From WAOL01 sp964399035 (lineage in GTDB: Archaea > Thermoproteota > Thermoprotei_A > Sulfolobales > NBVN01): DNA of 7,455 bases. Shown here piece by piece: positions 1 to 4,377 of this stretch; within the stretch, counting starts at the first letter, position 1; each line of letters begins with the position of its first letter. The stretch spans positions 1-7,455 of the forward strand of contig CAYNPH010000010.1 of assembly GCA_964399035.1 (NCBI GenBank), written 5' to 3'. Position numbers and translations under genes: made by a program. The notes under the pieces are model-generated. The model worked only from the letters and a program-made list of their open reading frames with translations. It ran no database searches and was not told where the DNA came from.

Positions 1-248
1 AGGTACTTCCTCGCCTCCTCCTCGCTCACCTCGATGAGTAAGTTCCCTAAGGCCCTGTAGATCCTCCTGTGTACCCCCTTACTGAGCACCCTCCTTGCCT
101 CACCAACCTCCGCTAACTTGACCTTAAGCACCCTCAGCTCTTTTTCCGTGACTAGGTAGAGGTACCTGACCTTCTGTAACTCGGCTAGGGCATCCGCAAC
201 CCCAACCGCGTTGCTTGGGTTGCTCCCCGCGGTTACGCTCAATGACAC
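1..248 (-). CDS. pfdB: Prefoldin beta subunit, N-terminal part (gene continues beyond the left edge)
   Basis: This partial gene encodes the beta subunit of archaeal prefoldin, a cytosolic hexameric (alpha2 beta4) chaperone that holds unfolded proteins and passes them to the thermosome. Eighty-two full codons are visible. Residues about 21-58 form a charged, heptad-like helix (LAELQKVRYLYLVTEKELRV...). They are followed by RRIYRALGNLLIEVSEEEAR (61-80), which matches the usual PfdB hairpin pattern of IYKxxGxLLVKxxKExxxxEL; the second coiled-coil helix lies outside the window. The start taken is the GTG at 248, four bases after the pfdA stop. A TTG at 242, eight bases after the GAGG of the pfdA end, is an alternative, and the Ser/Asn/Gly-rich first 18 residues are not family-typical. 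Tandem placement after pfdA suggests co-transcription and matched subunit supply. Confidence 0.8.
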   Translation of the reverse strand, partial: MSLSVTAGSNPSNAVGVADALAELQKVRYLYLVTEKELRVLKVKLAEVGEARRVLSKGVHRRIYRALGNLLIEVSEEEARKY

Positions 249-252
249 CGCC

Positions 253-702
253 TCACTTACTCTCGCCGGGGGCCGTCTCCTTAGCGAGGGCCTCGACCTG
301 CGGGAGTATCTCGTTTATCCTCCTGTTAACCTCCTCCAGCTTCCTCAGGAGGTCTAGCCTAAGCCCCTCAAGAGCGTTGATGCGCTCCTCAAGCATCTTC
401 CTGGCGTCATCAATGCCTGCCTCGACGCTTAACCTCCCGCCAACACCCATGATTACGGAGTCAACCTTCTCGATCTTAGCCCTGATGAAGTTCCCGGCAC
501 CTATGGGCACTAACACGGTCTTGCCTTCGCCGCTCTTCTTAAGGTACTCAAGCACCTCGATCGTGGTGACTAGATCCTGTATGGTGTCGTTAACCACGTC
601 GACCTGCGACCTGAGGTAGTCGGCCTGCGCTATCAGTGACCTTAGCTCGTCCTGAAGCTTCTTTAGCCTCTCATGGTTCTTGAGCTGGGTCGGGGCAGGC
701 AT
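253..702 (-). CDS. pfdA: Prefoldin alpha subunit
   Basis: This gene encodes prefoldin alpha, which dimerises to form the core of the chaperone and binds the beta subunits. From the ATG at 702 it is 149 residues, normal for the family. The N-terminal helix runs from about residue 6 to 45. The signature central beta-hairpin segment follows (VLVPIGAGNFIRAKIEKVDS, then VIMGVGGRLSVE), and after it the C-terminal helix (ARKMLEERINALEGLRLDLLRKL...). Two in-frame GTG codons at 714 and 711 directly follow a stop and are alternative starts. The bases GGTGA overlapping them sit five bases before the ATG and read as its ribosome site. A TATA box centred near 738 predicts transcription starting around 712, so a leaderless GTG start is also possible. 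The gene lies 4 bp upstream of pfdB. Confidence 0.93.
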   Translation of the reverse strand: MPAPTQLKNHERLKKLQDELRSLIAQADYLRSQVDVVNDTIQDLVTTIEVLEYLKKSGEGKTVLVPIGAGNFIRAKIEKVDSVIMGVGGRLSVEAGIDDARKMLEERINALEGLRLDLLRKLEEVNRRINEILPQVEALAKETAPGESK

Positions 703-733
703 TTTTGTCACCACTTAATATTACACAAAATTT

Positions 734-742
734 GTATATAAA
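734..742 (-). promoter_or_regulatory. TATA box of the pfdA-pfdB operon
   Basis: The minus strand reads TTTATATAC, preceded by an A-rich BRE-like stretch (ACAAAAGC). Its centre near 738 is 24-27 bp from the GTG codons at 714/711, the normal archaeal TATA-to-start-site distance. It therefore predicts a leaderless message or one with about a 10-base leader. This is the clearest promoter in the window. Confidence 0.65.
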
Positions 743-796
743 TGCTTTTGTATAATTACATGTAAATGCCTGCGGGAACCCTAAAAGAGTAAGTCA

Positions 797-820
797 ATTA
801 TTAAACTACAAAACTACAAA
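797..820 (-). terminator. Possible T-rich terminator downstream of moeA
   Basis: On the minus strand, 62 bases after the moeA stop, the sequence becomes T-rich (TTTGTAGTTTTGTAGTTT, then AATAATTGA). It contains two tandem copies of an 8-mer, AAACTACA on the plus strand (803-818). Archaeal termination often needs only T-rich runs, and the position between the moeA end and the pfdA promoter fits. There is no hairpin and the T runs are short, so this is tentative. The rest of the 715-881 spacer shows no gene. Confidence 0.25.
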
Positions 821-881
821 CTTGGTGAGTCACGGATGGGGTGGCTATCCGCTCGCTAAGAATTAAGGGCGTAAAGCTCCT

Positions 882-1934
882 TCACTTGCCCTTACGTAGC
901 TTCCTCCTTATAAACTCCTCGGTGAGGCCGCCGTTCCCTAACTCGGCTAGCCAGTCCCTGCTTATTCTCTCTCTCACCGCTATCTTGGGTAGGAGTATGT
1001 CAAGCACGTTCCTCTCTCTGAAGAATATTATTGATGATGGCACCCCCACCACGGGTTTGCCCTTCGCGTACGCCACCATGGTCATGGTGTTTGGTTTGAA
1101 GGGTATCCCGTACGCCACGACCTCGTCAGCCACTAACCTTATCGCGTGGGGCGTCCTGTCGGTGGGGTCCACGCTCATGCCTCCCGTAGCTATTATGGCG
1201 TCTATATCCTCGTTCTCAACGTACTCCCTTAGCTTAGCGGCTATCACCCCTTCATCGTCGGGGAGTACCTCCCTGGCGATGACCCTCCCCCCGTACGTGC
1301 TCACCTTATCCTCGATGACTGGGGTGGCGGCGTCCCTTATCCTACCCTCATACACTTCCGTGCCGATGACCGCTAAGCCCACGCTGAAGGGCTGGTAAGG
1401 CTTCACGGTAACCACAGGGTAAGCCCTCCTAGCGACGTCCTTAACGCTGTCTAGGATGGCACGCTTCACGGTCAGCGGAACGAGGTCAACGACCGCTAAC
1501 GGTTCCCCGCACCTAACGGGGCTCCCATCACGCCTTGACACGACTACGAAGTCCTCGGACATGTTAATCGTTAGGAGAGCGTCCGTCCTTAACTTAAGGA
1601 CGCCGTCAACTAACGCGTAGATCGTTGCCTTACCCTCAGCCAACCCCTCAACAACCGTTCCAGGGCCAGCTAAGGCCTCCGCGAGCTCCTTAACGGCGTC
1701 GTCCTCGAAGACCTCACCACCCCACCCACCCTCAAGCTCCCCAGGTTCATCGACCACGTAGACGTAGTAGTGGCCAGTGTTCTTCAGAGCCTCAACGTCC
1801 TCCTCCCTAATCACGTGACCCTTCCTGAAGAGGGCGCCCTTGAAGTCCTTCGTTACGGCTGAGACGTCGTACGCGAGCACCTTACCCACGGCGTCCTCCG
1901 CCCTAACCAACCTCACGGGCATGCGCTTAAGCAC
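882..1934 (-). CDS. MoeA/MoCF-type molybdopterin-binding protein
   Basis: This is a 350-residue cytosolic protein of the molybdopterin-binding (MoeA/MogA fold) superfamily, whose members act in molybdenum or tungsten cofactor assembly. The N-terminal region (8-60, VRLVRAEDAVGKVLAYDV then FKGALFRKGHVIREEDVEAL) matches the MoeA-related opening. The MoCF fold covers about 185-320, with GTEV at 191-194, GRIRDAATPVIEDK at 197-210, ATGGMSVDPTDRTP at 249-262 and the GVPSS loop at 297-301. It is shorter than full-length MoeA (about 400), so it is probably the archaeal single-fold relative rather than a confirmed molybdotransferase. The frame is open up to a GTG at 1988, but that adds 18 residues foreign to the family. 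The GTG at 1934 lies 26 bp from the centre of a TTTTTA element, as expected for a leaderless start. It follows hypC closely. Confidence 0.82.
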   Translation of the reverse strand: MLKRMPVRLVRAEDAVGKVLAYDVSAVTKDFKGALFRKGHVIREEDVEALKNTGHYYVYVVDEPGELEGGWGGEVFEDDAVKELAEALAGPGTVVEGLAEGKATIYALVDGVLKLRTDALLTINMSEDFVVVSRRDGSPVRCGEPLAVVDLVPLTVKRAILDSVKDVARRAYPVVTVKPYQPFSVGLAVIGTEVYEGRIRDAATPVIEDKVSTYGGRVIAREVLPDDEGVIAAKLREYVENEDIDAIIATGGMSVDPTDRTPHAIRLVADEVVAYGIPFKPNTMTMVAYAKGKPVVGVPSSIIFFRERNVLDILLPKIAVRERISRDWLAELGNGGLTEEFIRRKLRKGK

Positions 1935-1956
1935 CGTGACGTGGTGTGCGGTGAGG

Positions 1957-1962
1957 TAAAAA
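1957..1962 (-). promoter_or_regulatory. TATA-like element for the moeA-family gene
   Basis: The minus strand carries TTTTTA in the context GCTTTTTACC. Its centre is about 26 bp from the GTG at 1934, so a transcript from here would begin at or near that codon and be leaderless. The match to the TATA consensus is only partial, and the gene may also be read from the hypC promoter. Confidence 0.35.
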
Positions 1963-2001
1963 GCGTGCGCTTGGTGAGCAATAACCACGTAAATAACTGC
2001 A

Positions 2002-2244
2002 TTAAACGGGGGCCCCGCCCATTGCCTCAGCTAGCTCCTCCCAGAGCTTAAGGGTCTCCTCAACCTCATCCTCCCTAATCTTACTTATCGCTATCCCCGC
2101 ATGCACTATCACATACTCACCCGGCTTAAGGTCGTCGAGGGGGGCCATCACGACCCTCGAGCCCCCGCCCATGGAGACCTCAGCGTACTTCAGCCCGCCC
2201 TCAACCCACACACGCAGTACCCTCGCTGGCACCCCCAAGCACAC
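2002..2244 (-). CDS. hypC: [NiFe]-hydrogenase maturation chaperone HypC/HupF
   Basis: This small cytosolic protein (80 residues) carries the iron centre with HypD during assembly of the Fe(CN)2CO cofactor, then escorts it to the hydrogenase large subunit. The start MCLGVPARV is diagnostic, and Cys2 is the essential metal and partner-binding residue after removal of Met1. The OB-fold core follows (KYAEVSMGGGSRVVMAPLDDL), then the family motif PGEYVIVHAGIAISKI (41-56) with His48, and a C-terminal helix. The start is a GTG at 2244, fixed by the required MCxGxP sequence. An AGGTG stretch seven bases upstream may be the ribosome site. No other hyp or hydrogenase gene is in the window, so this copy is separated from its usual partners, though it implies that the organism makes an [NiFe] hydrogenase. 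It lies 70 bp downstream of the Lrp gene. Confidence 0.92.
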   Translation of the reverse strand: MCLGVPARVLRVWVEGGLKYAEVSMGGGSRVVMAPLDDLKPGEYVIVHAGIAISKIREDEVEETLKLWEELAEAMGGAPV

Positions 2245-2278
2245 ACCGAAGCACCTATGAGTGAGGGTTGATGCACCC

Positions 2279-2284
2279 TAAAAA
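2279..2284 (-). promoter_or_regulatory. TATA-like element upstream of hypC
   Basis: TTTTTA on the minus strand, centred near 2281, predicts a transcription start near 2255, giving an 11-base leader that contains an AGGTG ribosome site before the GTG at 2244. It is the same hexamer seen before the moeA-family gene. As a T-run after a short dyad (2293-2307) it could equally belong to the terminator of the preceding gene. Confidence 0.3.
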
Positions 2285-2292
2285 GCGTCGCC

Positions 2293-2307
2293 GTAGTCAA
2301 TAACTAC
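2293..2307 (-). terminator. Short dyad after the Lrp gene, possible terminator
   Basis: GTAGT and ACTAC (2293-2297 and 2303-2307) are perfect 5-bp inverted arms around a 5-base loop, eight bases past the regulator's stop codon. Reading along the minus strand, a T5 run follows at 2284-2280. The arms are short and AU-rich, so stability would be low at high temperature. It could also be an operator for the hypC promoter. Confidence 0.22.
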
Positions 2308-2314
2308 TCTTGAC

Positions 2315-2770
2315 TTAACGCATCACCTTTAAGACTATGAGCGTGTTCGTGGACGCTACCCCACCCACGGACCTTATTTTATTCACGCATGAGTAAACCA
2401 TGTCAATATTCGGCACCCTAACATACGCTATGACGTCGTTATCGCCAGCAACCTCGAATACTAGCTCAACGCCCTCAATCAAGAACACTTCTCTAGAGAT
2501 GTCGGAAGCACTTCGTGGAGGCTCAACCCTAATGAGCACGAGTGCCTCAACACCGCCCCCAAGGTCGTACTCTATAGTGTACCTCTTGATTATTCCTTGC
2601 TTCATTAGCTTCCTTAACCTTTTCCTAACGGCTGACTCGCTAATCCCCAACTCCTCAGCCAACCTAGCGTAAGACATCCTAGCGTTCAGCTTAAGAAGCT
2701 TAAGGAGTTGCAGGTCGATGTAATCTAGTTCGGTGACGCTATGAGTACTTTGTCGGGCCCCAGCTAACAT
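2315..2770 (-). CDS. lysM: Lrp/AsnC-family transcription regulator, LysM-like
   Basis: This is a 151-residue DNA-binding regulator. The N-terminal winged HTH covers about 14-65 (LDYIDLQLLKLLKLNARMSY, then LAEELGISESAVRKRLRKL with the recognition helix near 45-54, then QGIIKRYTIEY). The C-terminal RAM effector and oligomerisation domain covers about 73-150, with GVELVFEVAGDNDVIAYVR holding the GDxD effector-site turn at 109-112. Family members form dimers or octamers whose DNA binding is altered by amino acids. The wording IKRYTIEYDL..GVEALVLI and the ending SVGGVASTNTLIVLK resemble my memory of Sulfolobus LysM, the lysine-responsive regulator of lysine genes, more than generic Lrp. It diverges from the citrate/homocitrate-type operon and is its probable regulator; the ligand could be lysine, glutamate or another amino acid. 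The ATG at 2770 has no clear ribosome site. The symbol is tentative. Confidence 0.88.
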   Translation of the reverse strand: MLAGARQSTHSVTELDYIDLQLLKLLKLNARMSYARLAEELGISESAVRKRLRKLMKQGIIKRYTIEYDLGGGVEALVLIRVEPPRSASDISREVFLIEGVELVFEVAGDNDVIAYVRVPNIDMVYSCVNKIRSVGGVASTNTLIVLKVMR

Positions 2771-2778
2771 CTTCGGTC

Positions 2779-2800
2779 CCCAGCTTCAACTAATGCTGGG
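2779..2800. promoter_or_regulatory. Inverted repeat at the Lrp gene start site, candidate autoregulatory operator
   Basis: CCCAGC (2779-2784) and GCTGGG (2795-2800) are perfect 6-bp arms around 10 bases. They lie between the gene's TATA-like element (centre near 2811) and its ATG (2770), across the predicted transcription start near 2785. Archaeal Lrp proteins commonly repress their own genes from sites placed just downstream of TATA, which is the basis for this inference. Confidence 0.35.
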
Positions 2801-2807
2801 ACGGGGG

Positions 2808-2814
2808 TATTATT
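2808..2814 (-). promoter_or_regulatory. TATA-like element of the LysM-like gene
   Basis: AATAATA on the minus strand is the only AT-rich octamer-like site at a suitable distance. It predicts transcription from about 2785 and a leader near 15 bases. It overlaps one half of the TTCGCGAA palindrome at 2813-2820. Confidence 0.35.
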
Positions 2815-2819
2815 CGCGA

Positions 2820-2883
2820 ACGCACTAACAGGGCGTATTGCGGATTAAGCAACGAGGAAGCATACGGAATCCGTTTAGTGCGT
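2820..2883 (+). repeat. Long-range perfect inverted repeat enclosing a second dyad
   Basis: ACGCACTAA (2820-2828) and TTAGTGCGT (2875-2883) are exact reverse complements, 46 bp apart. Inside them, CGGATT (2841-2846) and AATCCG (2868-2873) form a second perfect pair, nested and ending one base short of the outer arm. A competing pairing is possible between CGTAT (2834-2838) and ATACG (2862-2866). As RNA this would give a two-helix hairpin with a 12-base left bulge and a 21-base loop containing GAGGAAG. I do not recognise it as a known RNA family. It could instead be paired protein-binding sites. Confidence 0.4.
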
Positions 2884-2930
2884 ACCCATCAAGGAACTGA
2901 AGCCGTCAAGCGACTGACATTGCTTTCCCG

Positions 2931-2958
2931 CCGACCGCGAGTGGTCGGGTATTCTTTT
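2931..2958 (+). terminator. GC-rich hairpin plus T-rich tail, intrinsic-terminator-like
   Basis: CCGACC (2931-2936) and GGTCGG (2943-2948) pair perfectly around a six-base loop. A ninth-base bulge allows further C-G pairing (C2929 with G2949). Directly downstream comes TATTCTTTT (2950-2958). The geometry works only on the plus strand. No plus-strand gene precedes it, so it would end a short transcript from the inverted-repeat region or attenuate a long operon leader. Confidence 0.4.
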
Positions 2959-2962
2959 CGAA

Positions 2963-2972
2963 CGTGATCACG
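2963..2972. promoter_or_regulatory. Perfect 10-bp palindrome, candidate operator
   Basis: CGTGATCACG is fully self-complementary. It lies about 74 bp upstream of the operon's TATA-like element, a distance suited to an upstream regulator site. Its assignment to the neighbouring Lrp protein is inference only. Confidence 0.25.
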
Positions 2973-2991
2973 GGTGAATGGTGTTGATTTC

Positions 2992-3005
2992 GTCATGGTT
3001 ATGAC
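2992..3005. promoter_or_regulatory. 14-bp dyad GTCATGGTTATGAC, candidate Lrp-type operator
   Basis: GTCAT and ATGAC are perfect 5-bp arms around GGTT. The size and AT-containing centre suit Lrp-family sites, which are typically about 13-15 bp dyads. It is centred about 42 bp upstream of the operon's TATA-like element, where archaeal activators usually bind. Confidence 0.33.
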
Positions 3006-3037
3006 TAATTATTTTCAGAAATGATTATGGTATCTCC

Positions 3038-3045
3038 TTATTATC
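3038..3045 (+). promoter_or_regulatory. TATA-like element of the citrate/homocitrate-type operon
   Basis: TTATTATC, centred near 3041, predicts transcription from about 3067 and a 13- to 16-base leader to the tandem ATGs at 3080 and 3083. The consensus match is weak and there is no clear ribosome site before the first gene. Confidence 0.35.
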
Positions 3046-3079
3046 CTTGCATTACCTCACCTAGATTAGGCGAATAAAT

Positions 3080-4375
3080 ATGATGGAAAAACTGGCGCTT
3101 TACGATGATGTGTTCCCGTTTAGTTCTCCTCCAAGGCTCCTTGGAGGCAACACTAACGTAGTGATATCGGACACTACGTTAAGGGATGGTCAGCAAGGGT
3201 GGAGACCCTTCACCGTGGAGGAGAGCCTGAAGATATATGAGGTTCTTGTTAGGTTAGGTGGTAAAGGCGCTATAGAGTCGACAGAGCTTTTCCTGTATAC
3301 GCCTAAAGACAGGGAGGTTGCCCGCAGGATACTTGAGTTGGGGTACCGGTACCCTGAGCCAATAGCGTGGGTTAGGGCGTCCCGTAACGATCTTCGCCTA
3401 GCTATTGACGCCGGGCTTAGGAGAGTAGTTATACTCACATCTATCTCAGATTACCAGATCTCATATAAGCTCGGCATGGGTCGGTTAGAGGCTATTGAGA
3501 AGTATGTGCGGATCGCGGAGGAGGCGCTTAGGTTAGGACTCAACGTAATATGTACGTTAGAGGACATAACGCGGGCTGACCCCGAGAGGAACGTAGTGCC
3601 GTTCCTTAGGAAGCTAATGAAGTTAAGTGAGAAGTACGGGGAGCCTGTCTGGGTTAAGTTCGCGGATACGTTGGGGTTAGGCGTGCCGCTACCCGAGGTA
3701 CCTCCGCCCAGAGGTGTGCCAGCTATGATTAAATTAGCCGTTGAAGAGGCCGGGGTGCCCGGTGAGTGGATAGAGTTCCACGGGCACAATGACTTAGGGT
3801 TGGTCGTAGCGAATCACTTGGCAGCGTGGTACTACGGTGCGAGGAGGTCTAACTGCACGTTACTGGGCATAGGGGAGAGGGCTGGTAACTGTCCTCTAGA
3901 GATAATGATGATGCATTACGTGGGAATAAGAGGTGAGGATGGTACAGCTAATTTAAGGGCCATTAAGGACGTAGTTGACCTGCTCTCGGCTATGGGGTTC
4001 AGAGTACCAGAGTTCTACCCGTTAGTGGGTGAGAACGCCTTCAGAACTAAGGCCGGGATACACATAGATGGTCTACTGAAGAATCCTAAGGTGTACCTAC
4101 CATTCAACCCAGCCGATGTGCTGGGGATCCCATACACTATAGCGGTAAACCCCTACTCCGGGAAATCAGCGTTAGCGTTATGGGTAGCGACGAAGCTAGA
4201 CGGCGGTAAGGTGACCCCTCAACGTATTAAGGAACTAAAGAAGGATCCTAGGATAAGTAAGGCATACAACGACATGTTAATGGTCTTCGAGGCCAACCCC
4301 TACAGGGCAGCGTTAAGCGATAGGGAGATTGAGGAGATAATATCAAGGTACTTCCCCGAGGTCCGAGGTGATTGA
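3080..4375 (+). CDS. DRE-TIM acyltransferase: probable Re-type citrate synthase (or homocitrate synthase)
   Basis: This cytosolic metal-dependent enzyme condenses acetyl-CoA with a 2-oxoacid, probably oxaloacetate to citrate. The TIM barrel spans about 27-300. DTTLRDGQQ (31-39) holds catalytic Arg35 and metal ligand Asp36, and HGHND (234-238) holds metal ligands His234 and His236. GIGERAGNCPLE (263-274) and AGIHIDGLLKN (325-335, His328) follow. ELFLYTPKDRE, PIAWVRA, ILTSISDYQI, CTLEDITRAD and the VPPPRGVP insert resemble, from memory, the Clostridium kluyveri Re-citrate synthase group rather than LeuA or Thermus homocitrate synthase. At 431 residues it lacks the LeuA C-terminal regulatory domain, so leucine feedback is unlikely. 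ATG codons stand at 3080 and 3083. It is the first gene of a four-gene operon whose next products fit citrate to 2-oxoglutarate. Isopropylmalate, citramalate or homocitrate synthase activity is not excluded by sequence alone. Confidence 0.72.
   Translation: MMEKLALYDDVFPFSSPPRLLGGNTNVVISDTTLRDGQQGWRPFTVEESLKIYEVLVRLGGKGAIESTELFLYTPKDREVARRILELGYRYPEPIAWVRASRNDLRLAIDAGLRRVVILTSISDYQISYKLGMGRLEAIEKYVRIAEEALRLGLNVICTLEDITRADPERNVVPFLRKLMKLSEKYGEPVWVKFADTLGLGVPLPEVPPPRGVPAMIKLAVEEAGVPGEWIEFHGHNDLGLVVANHLAAWYYGARRSNCTLLGIGERAGNCPLEIMMMHYVGIRGEDGTANLRAIKDVVDLLSAMGFRVPEFYPLVGENAFRTKAGIHIDGLLKNPKVYLPFNPADVLGIPYTIAVNPYSGKSALALWVATKLDGGKVTPQRIKELKKDPRISKAYNDMLMVFEANPYRAALSDREIEEIISRYFPEVRGD
4365..4372 (+). 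promoter_or_regulatory. Ribosome-binding site fixing the dehydratase large-subunit start
   Basis: GAGGTGAT is a full-strength match to the archaeal 16S 3' end and lies inside the last codons of the synthase gene. It favours the ATG at 4378 (five-base gap) over the ATG at 4375 (two bases) or the TTG at 4372. Confidence 0.65.
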
Positions 4376-4377
4376 TG

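Larger units (their letters stand above)
2771..3079. other. Divergent control region between the Lrp gene and the biosynthetic operon
   Basis: This 309-bp stretch has no convincing open frame on either strand. It holds a TATA-like site for each flanking gene and an unusual density of dyad symmetry. The dyads are CCCAGC/GCTGGG (2779-2800), TTCGCGAA (2813-2820), the long-range arms at 2820-2883, a GC-rich hairpin with T-rich tail (2931-2958), CGTGATCACG (2963-2972) and GTCATGGTTATGAC (2992-3005). Its length is generous for an archaeal divergent promoter. It likely combines operators for the adjacent Lrp protein with a leader or small RNA. Confidence 0.6.

Noticed and set aside
215..619. Plus-strand open frame antisense to prefoldin alpha
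   Set aside because: The prefoldin motifs are on the minus strand and this translation has no family features.
841..1398. Plus-strand open frame antisense to the moeA-family gene
   Set aside because: The minus strand carries clear molybdopterin-fold motifs in the same DNA; the plus translation is a low-complexity Ser/Leu shadow.
2890..2925. C/D box guide RNA, suggested by two CTGA boxes at 2897 and 2914
   Set aside because: No RTGATGA C or C' boxes are placed correctly around them.
2820..2960. RNase P RNA, suggested by GAGGAAG at 2854-2860
   Set aside because: I could not find the partner conserved region (ACAGAA-type) or a P4-like pairing within the spacer.
2771..3079. tRNA gene or tRNA-derived attachment site
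   Set aside because: No T-arm consensus, acceptor pairing or CCA-adjacent structure was visible on either strand.
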